Shown: piece after piece, positions 15,815 through 25,374 of the stretch
Position numbering within the stretch: position 1 is the first letter of the stretch
Layout: the number at the start of each line of letters is the position of its first letter
NCBI GenBank assembly: GCA_033584155.1
Contig: CP138355.1
Coordinates: forward strand, 1,937,501-2,001,500
Reading direction: 5' to 3'
Length of the DNA stretch: 64,000 nt
Origin: Candidatus Electrothrix scaldis
GTDB taxonomy: Bacteria; Desulfobacterota; Desulfobulbia; Desulfobulbales; Desulfobulbaceae
Translations under genes and position numbers: made by a program
The notes under the pieces: generated by a model
The model's database searches: none
The model's input: the letters and a program-made list of their open reading frames with translations, nothing else
What the model was told of the DNA's origin: nothing

Positions 15815-18435
15815 ATGAATTACTATTTCTCATCAAGAGGATTGAGAACCACCGATGGCAAAGAATGTATTATTGATTATTCGCGTTTTTCTAGGTCAGA
15901 TATCGGTATATTAGATGAGAATAGGCTAAATGAGCAGGAGGGCATTAAAACTCTCAGTAACTATGGTAATAATGCTGCTCAATATATTACACAGTATGTT
16001 TGCGATACAGATAATACAAGGGGGTATGTTGAGTATAACACTTCTGTTGACTGGAACTGCAATGGGTGCGGCTCTTCTAAATCAAAGCTAGGGTATTGAA
16101 AAAGTGCCAATACTTCATTTCACTTTAAGTGCTATTTGTCTAAACTGCTCCTGTTAATGTGGTGGTAATTATGGGGTCTATTTTTACCGGATTAAAAGTA
16201 GAGCGGTTCGAGCGAATAACACTCAATTTGAAATCTACAATTGATATATTATAAATATGTTAACATCAAAACAGAAGAGCCGCACCCAACTGCAATGGAA
16301 TAATTGACGACCAGCAGATTAGTATAAATATAAATAATCCCGGAAGAACCACTTTTTCCGAACCAATAAACCGTCTTTTGCGATCACTAACAAGTTACAA
16401 TGACTGGGAAGGGCTGGTGTATAGTTACGGCTCAATAGGAGGGCTGGCTGTAGATGAGCTAACGCCGCAGAAAACTTTTATGGAGGAGGAAATAATACAT
16501 GATCCTTCTGGGATATTTCCGTATGATGTCTCTATTCAATGCGACAATAGCCAATCTGTTGGTATTGGTGGCAGCAAACTATATACTTTCAGGATTAACA
16601 ACCTTGGCTCAATGCCGGATACTTATAGCTTGTCATTAGAAAGCAAAAAAGGCTGGGGAAAATTCGACGCGATACCAGAACAGATAACGGTTTCTCCCGG
16701 TGAAAGCATTGAGCTTGAAATTACAGTAGAAATCCCCGGTGATACCTACCTGATGGATAAAGACGTTATATGGCTATATGTAGACAGTAAGATGAATCCT
16801 AATATGGGGGTAAGCGGTTTTGTTAATATCATAGCTGTTGAAAATAATTCCCCTGTAGTAGATGCAGGACTAGACCTGACTGTTTATGAAGGGGAGGTTG
16901 CCCTACTATCAGGGAGCTTTACCGATTCCGATTTTCAGGATACTCATACCGTTCAGATAGACTGGAATGACGGACAGATAGAGGGTGTTCCGATTGGTGT
17001 GGGTAATATAATTTCAAGCAGTCATTTATATCAAGAGGCTGGTACATATACAGCTATAGTAAGCGTAACCGATGATAAAGGTGGAACTGGAACCGACTCA
17101 ATACAGGTCACAGTAATTCCTGATCGGGACAGAGATGGCGTGATCGACTCAGAAGACGCTTTCCCGGATGATCCGACAGAATGGCTGGATACTGATTCTG
17201 ACGGCATCGGCAATAATGCGGACACAGATGACGATAATGATGGAATGCCGGATGACTATGAAAATGCTAACGGCTTTGATCCTCTTTATCCCGCTGATGC
17301 ACAGCAGGATAAAGATAATGATGGATTCACTAATATTGAGGAATATCTGTACGGAAGTGACCCGGCGGACTCCTCATCCATCCCCATTCAATGTGCCACC
17401 ACGGTACCGGATGATTTCACCCGCATTCAGGATGCAGCCAACTACGTCGCCATCACCGATTTCGGCGGCAATGTCTGCGTCCAGCCCGGTACCTACGTGG
17501 AACCCAAACTCAAACTACAAGACGGTGTGTATCTGGTCGCTTTGTCCAATGACCCGGCAGCAACCATCATTGACGGCAACGGCAAGGACGACGTCATCAC
17601 CTTTCAGGGCGTGCGGGTCGGCGGGGTAGTCGGTTTCACCCTGCGCAACAGCAAGAAGAACGGCAATGCTGCTGCCATCAATATCGCCGGTGCCAAGCAG
17701 ATGCCTTTGATCGTCCGCAATATTATTACGGACAACCGGCACGGTATCCGTTTACAGGGTAATGTCATGCCCCTGCTGATTAACAACACCATTGCCGACA
17801 ACAAAGGAGATGGCATCAGCGCAGGCGGCAACAGCCCGGCCACGGTCATCAATAATATCGTGGTCAACAATAAGGGTGACGGTATTGTCAGCAAGGGCAA
17901 GGCCATTGATGAGCTGGCCCATAATGATGTATACAATAATAAAGGCGGTAACTATGTGCGCATTACAGCAGGAGAAGGTGGTATTTCTCTTGATCCACGC
18001 TTCACCGAGGGCTACCAGCTTGCCAGCGATTCGCCCTGCATCGGCACCGGTCTGACACTGGCTGGCGAGGCTGTGGATATGGGTGCTTACGGCAATAGCA
18101 GCGCCCGCCTGATTAACGAGACGGCTACCGCCATGTTCAGCGATAGTGATAAAGATGGTATTGATGACGCATGGGAGCTGCTCTTTTTCGGCAACCTCAG
18201 CACAGCCGACAGCACCAGCGACTTTGATCAGGACGGGTACAGCGACATGCAGGAATATCAGAATAATCTGCATCATCAGGTTGATCCAGAGGGTAATTCC
18301 TTTGACCTGACAGGTAAGAATGAGCCAAATGGGCAGGGGTATGTATCTGGTACGAAGGTGCAAAATAACTTTATCTACGCAATTATTCAACTCCTGCTTG
18401 GCAAAGAAAAAGAACCTGAGACTACTCGGCCTTAG
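15815..18435 (+). pseudogene. Secreted PKD / calcium-repeat / beta-helix protein, 5'-truncated and split by a MITE
   Basis: Removing MITE copy 2 and one AACTGCAAT restores one frame: ...SVDWNCNG-IIDDQQISININN.... The N-terminal part (FSSRGLRTTDGKECIIDYS; LDENRLNEQEGI; DWNCNG; NDWEGLVYS) is typical of a domain seen in secreted metalloprotease-like proteins. Its catalytic region would lie further upstream and was removed by IS-B. After this come a linker (residues 50-160 of the second part), a PKD domain (VVDAGLDLTVYEGEVALLSG to GGTGTDSIQVTV), aspartate-rich calcium repeats (DRDRDGVIDSEDAFPDDP; DTDDDNDGMPDDYE) and a right-handed parallel beta-helix (NNTIADNKGDGISAGGN). The tail has another DSDKDGIDD repeat. 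It was probably an extracellular or surface protein and is now not expressed as a whole. Confidence 0.78.
16064..16287. mobile_element. MITE copy 2, ISKra4-related
   Basis: 224 bp bounded by GGGTGCGGCTCTTCT and AGAAGAGCCGCACCC, with the 9-bp duplication AACTGCAAT at 16055-16063 and 16288-16296. It has no coding capacity. Its tips match those of the ISKra4-like element at 45580-47272 (GGGTGCGGCTC, then ...GTTAACATA), which also makes 9-bp duplications, so that element is the likely source of transposase. Confidence 0.92.
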
Positions 18436-18540
18436 TCCCGTAGGTTGGGTTGGGCAAGGTCTTGGTATTACTAAGACCTTAGAGAAGACTCTTGCCTGAT
18501 CGCCCCCAATCGTCTATATAATTCAAACAGAAATGTACAA

Positions 18541-18576
18541 GCGGCATTGTCTCACGGGGCGGTGCCGCTTTTTTTG
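18541..18576 (+). terminator. Rho-independent terminator
   Basis: GCGGCA pairs with TGCCGC across a CG-rich loop, followed by seven T. It is a close relative of the terminator at 5764-5798. It ends transcription of the broken secreted-protein gene just before ppnP. Confidence 0.85.
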
Positions 18577-18600
18577 TCAACACGTTGATTGGAGAAAATT

Positions 18601-18915
18601 ATGTCGGAATTCAGCAATGTCACAGTGAAGAAAGCTGCGAATATCTACTACGATGGCAAGGTGACCAGCCGGGTTGTTACCTTTGCTGACGGGAGCACCA
18701 AAACCTTGGGCATTATGATGCCTGGTGATTACGAGTTCGGCACCGAGAAAAAGGAGATCATGGAGATCCTCAGTGGAGATGTAACCGTGTTGCTGCCCGG
18801 TTCTGAGGAATGGCAGACCATTGCTCCGGGGCAGTCTTTCGAAGTACCTGCGAATTCTAAATTCGGCATTAAGATCGGCACGGTGACCGATTATTGTTGT
18901 TCCTACCTTGATTAA
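18601..18915 (+). CDS. ppnP: Pyrimidine/purine nucleoside phosphorylase
   Basis: 104 residues from ATG 18601, with GGAGA eight bases upstream. It is a complete cupin of the PpnP (YaiE, DUF1255) family: [51 protein letters not shown] and [16 protein letters not shown]. The enzyme splits nucleosides with phosphate to free base and ribose 1-phosphate in the cytoplasm. Length and all motifs agree with the family. It stands directly after a terminator, so it should have its own promoter, and cbiG follows on the same strand after 132 bases. Confidence 0.93.
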   Translation: MSEFSNVTVKKAANIYYDGKVTSRVVTFADGSTKTLGIMMPGDYEFGTEKKEIMEILSGDVTVLLPGSEEWQTIAPGQSFEVPANSKFGIKIGTVTDYCCSYLD

Positions 18916-19047
18916 GATACCTGTCCACCGTTACCGGGGATATTCCCTTCAGGGATGGGGCATTCGGAAAACAGCGTCCCGGAGGGACTGCCGAAAATAG
19001 CCCGGTGTTTCAACGCCGGGCATGAAAAACATCGCAAAATACCTCCC

Positions 19048-20040
19048 ATGCCTACTCACACCGCCATCATCGCCCTGACCAAGGGCGGAAAGCAGCTGGC
19101 CCAACGCCTTGTAAGCCTTCTTCCGGCAAGCGAGGTTGTTCCGAACAAAGATGGTATTTATCACACTCTGGCCCAGGTCTGGCAGAACTACGACAGCCTG
19201 ATCTGTATCATGGCCACCGGTATCGTGGTACGCAGTATCGCCCCCTTGCTTCAGGATAAAACCGTGGACCCGGCTGTGGTGGTCTGTGATGAAAAGGGGC
19301 AGTTTGCCATTTCTCTCCTTTCCGGGCATCTGGGCGGAGGCAATGCCTTGGCCGAGCAGGTGGCTGATCTGCTCGACGGGCAGGCAGTGATTACCACGGC
19401 CTCTGATGTCTTAGGACGGACCGCCCTGGATCTCTGGTGCCGCGATATGGGACTGGTGGTGAATGATAAGCAGGGCCTGACTCGTGTTATGGCAAAGCTG
19501 GTCAATACCGGTTCTGTTACTCTGTGGAGTGACTACCCGCTTCCATCCCTTCCCCAGGATATTGTCCTTGTTGAACAACCGGATGATGCGGATTTGCTCA
19601 TCACATGCCGCACCGACTGTAAGGGTAATGCAGTTCTGCTTCATCCCAAGGCTCTGGTGGCTGGTATCGGCTGCAATCGTAATACCCCAACCAAGGAGAT
19701 CTGTGATGCCTTGGAACAGGCATGCCAAGCCCATCAGCTGGCCCGTGACGCTGTATACAAGCTCGCCTCAATCGATCTGAAAAGCGATGAACCAGGGCTT
19801 CTCGCCTTTGCCCAATCCCATAACCTTCCTCTTGACTTCTACAGTCCGGAGAAACTCAATCAGGTTGAAGGAATTGAGGGCTCAGATGTTGTTCTGCGTA
19901 TCACCGGAGCCAAGGCCGTGGCAGAGCCTGCTGCGATTTTGGGTGCTGACAATGGCTCGTTGCTGGTACAAAAAATAAAATCCCCCAATGTGACGGTCGC
20001 AATCGCAGAGCACCGTTGCCCCTTTCGTAGCGACTCTTGA
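19048..20040 (+). CDS. cbiG: Cobalt-precorrin 5A hydrolase
   Basis: 330 residues from ATG 19048. The frame is open further upstream to 18955, but family similarity starts with THTAIIALTKGGKQLAQRL. CbiG opens the delta-lactone of cobalt-precorrin 5A in anaerobic cobalamin synthesis. Visible segments are IMATGIVVRSIAPLLQDK, VVVCDEKGQFAISLLSGHLG and GNALAEQVADLL, and in the C-terminal domain VAGIGCNRNTPTKEI, with SIDLKSDEPGLLAFAQ. Anaerobic B12 synthesis fits the corrinoid-dependent Wood-Ljungdahl genes at the window start. No other cob genes are nearby. Downstream, GACCAGTCAGGTC followed by a T-rich tract could terminate it. Confidence 0.93.
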   Translation: MPTHTAIIALTKGGKQLAQRLVSLLPASEVVPNKDGIYHTLAQVWQNYDSLICIMATGIVVRSIAPLLQDKTVDPAVVVCDEKGQFAISLLSGHLGGGNALAEQVADLLDGQAVITTASDVLGRTALDLWCRDMGLVVNDKQGLTRVMAKLVNTGSVTLWSDYPLPSLPQDIVLVEQPDDADLLITCRTDCKGNAVLLHPKALVAGIGCNRNTPTKEICDALEQACQAHQLARDAVYKLASIDLKSDEPGLLAFAQSHNLPLDFYSPEKLNQVEGIEGSDVVLRITGAKAVAEPAAILGADNGSLLVQKIKSPNVTVAIAEHRCPFRSDS

Positions 20041-20487
20041 TCGACCAGTCAGGTCTAGTTTTCTTTTTTAACATCTTGAAAAGTAAGGTTTTTTATCTTT
20101 TTTGTTTATTTTTCGACCTCGTTCGCAAAAAAAGATTTGTAGACGTATGCGATGTTACGTTTTGGTAGAATTATTACAGGAAGGCGGGTGGTTTGTTTTT
20201 GTCTTTAATTCCTTGTTGTTGATTGTTTTTTGTGTCGATGCTGGGCGTTCGTTGTCTGGTGTTTTAATTTTAATACTTAATTCTGTTAAGCCTGAAAAAA
20301 ATAAGTTTTTTTTCTTCTGTTCTGGATGGTAAACAGGGGGGATGTGTCCTTTCTTGTTGATTGTACAAATTTTTTACCCTTAAAAGATATTGTAATATCA
20401 GTCCCTAGGAGGTACTGTTAAAAAAAATACACATCGCAATCTGCCGGATATTTTGACATTTGGCGATGAAAACAGGAAGACAAGCTG
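20041..20487. other. AT-rich intergenic region before the exporter operon
   Basis: A weak terminator-like hairpin (GACC-AGTCA-GGTC plus T-rich tract, 20043-20073) follows cbiG. The rest is T-rich and shows no believable gene. A 76-codon frame at 20102-20332 is translated from low-complexity T-runs. The promoter for the RND operon must lie here, but I cannot place it with confidence. Confidence 0.5.
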
Positions 20488-22842
20488 ATGAAAAAATTTG
20501 AAGCAGGTCTGGGCCGATTTGTCATCTCATACAGGATTCCGCTGATCCTCCTCTCTCTGCTTTTTGTGGCAGGAGCTGGATATGGTACTCGTTTTCTTGC
20601 CTTTTCCAGTAATAACAGGATGTTCTTTTCAGAGGATAATCCTGAGCTTCAGGCCTTTAATGCCTTGGAGCAGACCTATACCAAGTTTGAAAACGTTTTT
20701 TTCACTCTTGCTCCCAAATCAAAAAATGTCTTTAGCCGTGATGTCCTGACAGCGGTACAGGATCTGACTGAACGGGCCTGGAAGCTTCCCTATTCCAGTC
20801 GAGTGGACTCTCTCACCAATTACCAGCATACCAAGGTAAAAGGTGATGATCTGATTGTCGAGGATCTGGTGGGAGATGCTGCTCAACTTACTGGCGAACA
20901 ACTCACTGAAATACGTCAGATTGCCCTGAACGATCCGCTTCTTAAAAGGCGTCTTGTGTCTCCCTCCGGCCATGTCACTGGCGTGAACGTGAATGTTGTG
21001 AAGCCGGATGAGGACGGGAAGGCCTCGGATAGGATCGCAGCGGCTGCCTATGCCTTACAGGCGGAAATGGAGCAGAAATATCCCCAACTGGATATCTATG
21101 TCACCGGTGTGGTGATGATTGACAGAACCTTTGAGCTGGCCGCTGAAGAGGATATTAAGTTGTTGGTGCCCATAATGTGCGGGTTGCTTCTCTTCATTTT
21201 GGCCCTTTGTTTGCGCTCTGTCATGGGGATGGGCCTCACCTTTTTGGTGATAGTTTTTTCCACCCTCTCTGGAGTGGGCCTGGCCGGGTGGTTAGGAATT
21301 CCTATGAACCCAGCATCCGCTAATGCGCCGACTATTATTTTGACCTTGGCTGTTGCTGATTCAGTTCATATTCTGACGACTATTTTTCACCTGATGCAGA
21401 AAGGGCTCAATCGGCATCAGGCTATTGAACAGTCGCTTCAGATCAACTTTCAGCCTGTCATGGTAACAAGCTTGACCACGGCGATTGGTTTTCTGACCAT
21501 GAATTTTTCCGATGCCCCTCCGTTTCGTGATCTCGGGAATGTCGTGGCAATGGGCGTTGTTTTCGCCTTTCTCTATTCGATTTTTCTGCTCCCAGCCTTG
21601 GCAGCTGTGCTACCACTCAAGGTTGCTCGGCAGAGCTCTCGTTCATCGGTGCATATCTATGAGCGTCTAGCTGATATGATTGTGCGCAAACGGACCTTGG
21701 TTCTTTGGACTATGATTCTCGTAACGCTGGGTATAGCTTCGGGAATTCCTCGGATCCAACTGGATGATGACTTTGTTAAATTTTTCAGTACTCGTTTTGA
21801 TTTTCGCCGGGCCACGGATTTCACAGCTGAGAACCTGACCGGTATGTATATGATTGATTGGGACTTGAGATCAGGTCGAGAGGGCGGAATTAATGAACCC
21901 GAGTACCAACAGACGGTTGAGGATTTTGCCAACTGGTTCCGGCAGCAGCAATTTGTATGTCATGTGTATACTTTTACAGACATCATGAAGCAGATCAATC
22001 GTAATATGCATGAAGATGATCCAAGCTATTACAGGCTCCCGCAGGAACGGGAATTGTCTGCCCAGTATCTGTTTCTCTACGAGATGAATCTGCCCTTTGG
22101 CTTGGACCTGAATGATCGCATCAATGTGGATAAATCGGCCAGCAGGATGACCGTGTCTCTGGTTGGCGCAAGTACTAAGGAGATGCGTGAACTGGAAGAG
22201 GCGGGTCGGGAATGGCTGAAGAAAAACGCCCCACCGTCGATGTATACCCACGGTTCCGGCGTAACCATGATGTATTCCCATCTTTCTGAGCGCAATATCA
22301 AATCCATGCTTTCCTCCTCTCTGATTGCCCTGAGCTTGATTTCGGTGATTATGATTTTTGTCTTACGGAGTGTTAAGCTCGGGCTGCTGAGTCTGCTGCC
22401 GAATATTGCCCCGGCATTTATGGGATTTGGGATCTGGGGTTATGCTGTTGGTCAGGTAGGGCTTGCTGTTTCCGTGTTGATCGCCATGACTATGGGGATA
22501 GTTGTGGATGATACAGTGCATTTTCTTGCTAAGTATCAGCGGGGGCGAAAGGAACACGGGATGTCAGCGGAAGAGGCGGTGCGCTTTGCCTTTCGAACAG
22601 TTGCTGCTCCTATGTGGATTTCCACTGCCACCTTGGTGAGCGGTTTTATTGTCCTGGCCTGCTCAGGTTTTCAGATCAACGCCCATATGGGCAGCATGAC
22701 GGCAATCACCATCAGCTTTGCTCTCTTACTTGATTTCTTTTTTCTCCCGGTCCTGTTGCTACGATTTGACGGCTCAACTCCATCGGTTTCCGCACCGATT
22801 GATGCACCTTCTTCGCCTTCGCACGCAGGTGAGGAAACATAA
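20488..22842 (+). CDS. RND-superfamily exporter, MMPL/HAE3 type
   Basis: 784 residues, inner membrane. It has twofold symmetry: transmembrane helix 1 near residues 13-33, a periplasmic loop, then helices from about residue 224 (LLVPIMCGLLLFILALCL) to 380. The second half repeats this from about 400, with its helix cluster from about 610. Key acidic residues of the proton path are seen in TLAVADSVHILTTIFHL and MGIVVDDTVHFLAKYQ. HAE3/MMPL proteins move lipids and polyketide lipids through or out of the membrane. The next genes are a LolA-like carrier and an outer-membrane protein, and then a giant polyketide synthase. I therefore infer export of that synthase's product. The C-terminal tail is Pro/Ser-rich and cytoplasmic. 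Confidence 0.88.
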   Translation: MKKFEAGLGRFVISYRIPLILLSLLFVAGAGYGTRFLAFSSNNRMFFSEDNPELQAFNALEQTYTKFENVFFTLAPKSKNVFSRDVLTAVQDLTERAWKLPYSSRVDSLTNYQHTKVKGDDLIVEDLVGDAAQLTGEQLTEIRQIALNDPLLKRRLVSPSGHVTGVNVNVVKPDEDGKASDRIAAAAYALQAEMEQKYPQLDIYVTGVVMIDRTFELAAEEDIKLLVPIMCGLLLFILALCLRSVMGMGLTFLVIVFSTLSGVGLAGWLGIPMNPASANAPTIILTLAVADSVHILTTIFHLMQKGLNRHQAIEQSLQINFQPVMVTSLTTAIGFLTMNFSDAPPFRDLGNVVAMGVVFAFLYSIFLLPALAAVLPLKVARQSSRSSVHIYERLADMIVRKRTLVLWTMILVTLGIASGIPRIQLDDDFVKFFSTRFDFRRATDFTAENLTGMYMIDWDLRSGREGGINEPEYQQTVEDFANWFRQQQFVCHVYTFTDIMKQINRNMHEDDPSYYRLPQERELSAQYLFLYEMNLPFGLDLNDRINVDKSASRMTVSLVGASTKEMRELEEAGREWLKKNAPPSMYTHGSGVTMMYSHLSERNIKSMLSSSLIALSLISVIMIFVLRSVKLGLLSLLPNIAPAFMGFGIWGYAVGQVGLAVSVLIAMTMGIVVDDTVHFLAKYQRGRKEHGMSAEEAVRFAFRTVAAPMWISTATLVSGFIVLACSGFQINAHMGSMTAITISFALLLDFFFLPVLLLRFDGSTPSVSAPIDAPSSPSHAGEET

Positions 22843-22973
22843 AAGGGTGAAAGTGGTCGGCTTTGCTGGCCACTTTCATATAGACTTTCATCCCGGTCCG
22901 GTAGACTGGAACATAATTTATGAAGTCAGCTCGGCTGATTTCACCTACCATATTTATACAAAAGGATAATTGT

Positions 22974-23780
22974 ATGAAATTCGCTCCCATGTTCTCTGGT
23001 CTCCTTCTGTTGCATCTCGTCTTTGCTCCATGTTCCGGCAAGCTTTGCTTTGCTGAGACGCCTGAAGAAAAGGGGCGAGCCATCGTGTTAGAAGCAGAGC
23101 GCCGTGACCAGGGCTTCGGGGATGTGGTTGCGGAGATGGAGATGATTCTGCGGAATAAGAATGGTCAGGAAAGTCGGCGGAAGATGACAACGAAGACTCT
23201 GGAAGTAAAGAATGACGGAGATAAAAACCTGTCTCTTTTCCATACCCCCCGTGATATTCGCGGGACAGCTCTGCTGACCTTTTCCCATAAAAACGGTGAT
23301 GACGAGCAATGGCTCTATTTACCAGCGCTCAAACGAGTAAAGCGGATTAACTCCCGCAATAAATCAGGTTCCTTTGTGGGCAGTGAGTTCTCCTATGAAG
23401 ATATTTCCAGCCAGGAGATTGAAGAGTACACCTATAAGTATCTTCGGGATGAGGATCTTGATGGGGTCCCCTGCACGGTGTCGGAATATTACCCTGTTGA
23501 TGCGGAAAACTCCGGGTATAAACACCAGGTTGTTTGGCGGGATAAGGACGAATATCGGATCCGTAAGGTGGATTTTTATGATCGGAAGGACAGCCTGTTA
23601 AAAACTCTGACCATGAAGGGGTATCAGCAGTATGAGGGGAAGTTTTGGCGGGCCGGAGAGCTGCATATGGTGAATCATCAGAGTGGGAAATCCACGGTGT
23701 TGCATTATAGTAAATACCAGTTTCATACCGGCCTGACAGATAAAGATTTTAATAAGAACAGCTTGAAAAATGCCAGGTAG
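22974..23780 (+). CDS. Outer-membrane lipoprotein-sorting (LolA-like) periplasmic protein
   Basis: 268 residues from ATG 22974, with AAAGGA upstream. The signal peptide is MKFAPMFSGLLLLHLVF with a Cys in APCSGKLCFA, and the mature protein starts near AETPEEK. Segments GRAIVLEAERRDQGFGDVVAEM, NLSLFHTPRDIRGTALLTF, DEQWLYLPALKRVKRI and SGSFVGSEFSYEDIS mark the family of LolA-like proteins encoded beside HAE3-type RND exporters. It would bind a lipid in the periplasm and hand it from the exporter to the outer membrane. The gene follows the exporter after 131 bases and overlaps a doubtful upstream frame of the next gene, so the three are probably co-transcribed. Confidence 0.85.
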   Translation: MKFAPMFSGLLLLHLVFAPCSGKLCFAETPEEKGRAIVLEAERRDQGFGDVVAEMEMILRNKNGQESRRKMTTKTLEVKNDGDKNLSLFHTPRDIRGTALLTFSHKNGDDEQWLYLPALKRVKRINSRNKSGSFVGSEFSYEDISSQEIEEYTYKYLRDEDLDGVPCTVSEYYPVDAENSGYKHQVVWRDKDEYRIRKVDFYDRKDSLLKTLTMKGYQQYEGKFWRAGELHMVNHQSGKSTVLHYSKYQFHTGLTDKDFNKNSLKNAR

Positions 23781-23810
23781 TTTTTGTGTACAGAAAATGC
23801 GTTTGAGAGC

Positions 23811-23875
23811 CCGTAGGGGCGAACCTCTGTGTTCGCCCTGTTATATCGGGCAGGCACGTAGGTCCGCCCCTACAG
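23811..23875. repeat. GTAGGGGC palindromic repeat
   Basis: Starts CCGTAGGGGCGAAC and ends CCGCCCCTACAG. Inner halves GGGCGAACCTCTGTGTTCGCCC form a strong hairpin. It lies between the LolA-like gene and the outer-membrane protein gene and belongs to the family seen at 4993-5058. Confidence 0.8.
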
Positions 23876-23907
23876 TTTTCAACCGAAAACAGAATATTTT
23901 ATCTATT

Positions 23908-25170
23908 ATGTCAGGCCTTGTAAGGGGGATTCCCTATGTTCACCCTCGCTATCCTCGAATAAGGGGCAGGCACAGGGGGCTGCCCCTACAGATACTAGCG
24001 GTATTGCCGATCCTGCTGCTGGCGCTGTTGCCCATAACTGCTTCAGGGCTGGAGCTTGCAGGCAATGTCACCCTTGAAGGGCGTTATTTTCCGGAAGGAG
24101 CACAATACCCTGGACAGGAGGAACAAAACGCCTCTATCCTCATACAACCTGAGCTCTATCATGCCGTTGGTGATGGCTCCAGCCTGCTCCTGCAACCCTT
24201 TCTCCGCCTGGACAGCAGTGATGATCAACGGAGCCATTGGGACATCCGAGAGGCTATTTTTCGCTATCCTGCTGAAGATTGGGATGTGCAGGTAGGGATC
24301 AGTAAGGTCTTCTGGGGGGCAACCGAGTTTGTTCATCTGGTTGATATTATAAACCAGACAGACTCTGTTGAGGAATTCAGTGGTGAGGAAAAACTTGGGC
24401 AACCCATGCTCCATCTTACGGTTCCACAGGAACAGGGCATGATTGAGGCCTTTCTCTTGCCTTGGTTTCGGGAGAGAACTTTTCCTGGAGTAGGGGGTCG
24501 TCTGCGTAGTGAACCGATTATTGACACAGATCATCCCCTGTACGAGAGTGCTGCGGAGCAGTCTCATCTTGATGTTGCCCTGCGCTACAGTGACACCTTT
24601 GGTAATGCCGATGTGGGCTTGTATCATTTCATAGGAACCTCCCGTGATCCTGAACTGATTTTGGGTGGTGATATGACAAGCCCTGTTTTGCTTCCCTACT
24701 ATACGCAGATCGGCCAGACTGGTCTGGATATCCAGATGGTTGCCGGAGATTGGCTGCTGAAAGGAGAAGCCCTGTATAGGACAGGACAGGGGAGGAGTTT
24801 TGCCGCCGCCGTCTGCGGCTTTGAGTATACTTTGTATGGTATTGCCGGGACCGGGGCCGATCTCGGGCTTATCGGAGAGTACGTCTTTGATGATCGTGCT
24901 GATACCTCCTTGACGGTCTTTACCAATGATGTTATCGGAGGCTTTCGTCTGGCCCTCAATGATGCCGCCGGAACTGAAATTCTAGCAGGCCTGATGAAGG
25001 ATATAGATTTGTCCACTTCTCTCTTCTCCTTAGAAGCGGAGCGCCGTTTGAGCGAGCATTTTAAACTGCATCTGGAGGCCCTGTTTATCGTGGATGCAGC
25101 GGAGCAGGATGCGGTTTTTTCTCTTGAAAAGGACAGCCATCTCACCCTTGAGCTACAATATTTTTTTTGA
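23908..25170 (+). CDS. Outer-membrane beta-barrel protein of the exporter operon
   Basis: 420 residues from ATG 23908. The first 26 residues are basic and translated partly from a GTAGGGGC-type repeat; then comes a signal peptide core (LQILAVLPILLLALLPITASG). The mature protein alternates beta strands and turns, ends in an aromatic residue (LELQYFF), and has patches such as NASILIQPELYHAVGDGSSL, WDIREAIFRYPAEDWDVQVG and KVFWGATEFVHLVDIINQ. The position after an HAE3 exporter and a LolA-like gene is typical for such barrel proteins. The specific substrate is unknown. Because the repeat forms the start region, the original start may have been changed, and a shorter start near the hydrophobic core cannot be excluded. 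Confidence 0.72.
   Translation: MSGLVRGIPYVHPRYPRIRGRHRGLPLQILAVLPILLLALLPITASGLELAGNVTLEGRYFPEGAQYPGQEEQNASILIQPELYHAVGDGSSLLLQPFLRLDSSDDQRSHWDIREAIFRYPAEDWDVQVGISKVFWGATEFVHLVDIINQTDSVEEFSGEEKLGQPMLHLTVPQEQGMIEAFLLPWFRERTFPGVGGRLRSEPIIDTDHPLYESAAEQSHLDVALRYSDTFGNADVGLYHFIGTSRDPELILGGDMTSPVLLPYYTQIGQTGLDIQMVAGDWLLKGEALYRTGQGRSFAAAVCGFEYTLYGIAGTGADLGLIGEYVFDDRADTSLTVFTNDVIGGFRLALNDAAGTEILAGLMKDIDLSTSLFSLEAERRLSEHFKLHLEALFIVDAAEQDAVFSLEKDSHLTLELQYFF
23962..23991. repeat. Half-size GTAGGGGC repeat inside the signal-peptide region
   Basis: AGGGGCAGGCACAGG and its mirror GGGCTGCCCCTACAG form a hairpin. It encodes the basic region (GRHRGLPLQ) just before the hydrophobic core of the outer-membrane protein's signal peptide. 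Confidence 0.7.
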
Positions 25171-25374
25171 TGAGCACCTCTTTTCCTGAAAAAGGAGAGG
25201 AAGAGGTGAGAGCAAAAAGAATTTCATCAACAGCGTTAGTGCGGGATTAACGAGCCTGATTGACGGGCTCAATTGACGCCATGTTCCACCAGGAAAACTT
25301 GTCATAAGACAGTTCTCCCCTCTCTTTAGTACAACCTCTGGACAGGGAGGGCTCTTCTCAATAAGGTCTTTTTT

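Noticed and set aside
18955-19047. Longer start for cbiG
   Set aside because: No similarity to CbiG before MPTHTAII, and the DNA there includes a hairpin-like tract (TCCCGGAGGGA) unlike coding sequence.
20102-20332. 76-codon ORF between cbiG and the exporter
   Set aside because: Low-complexity, T-run derived; no ribosome site and no conserved-looking segment.
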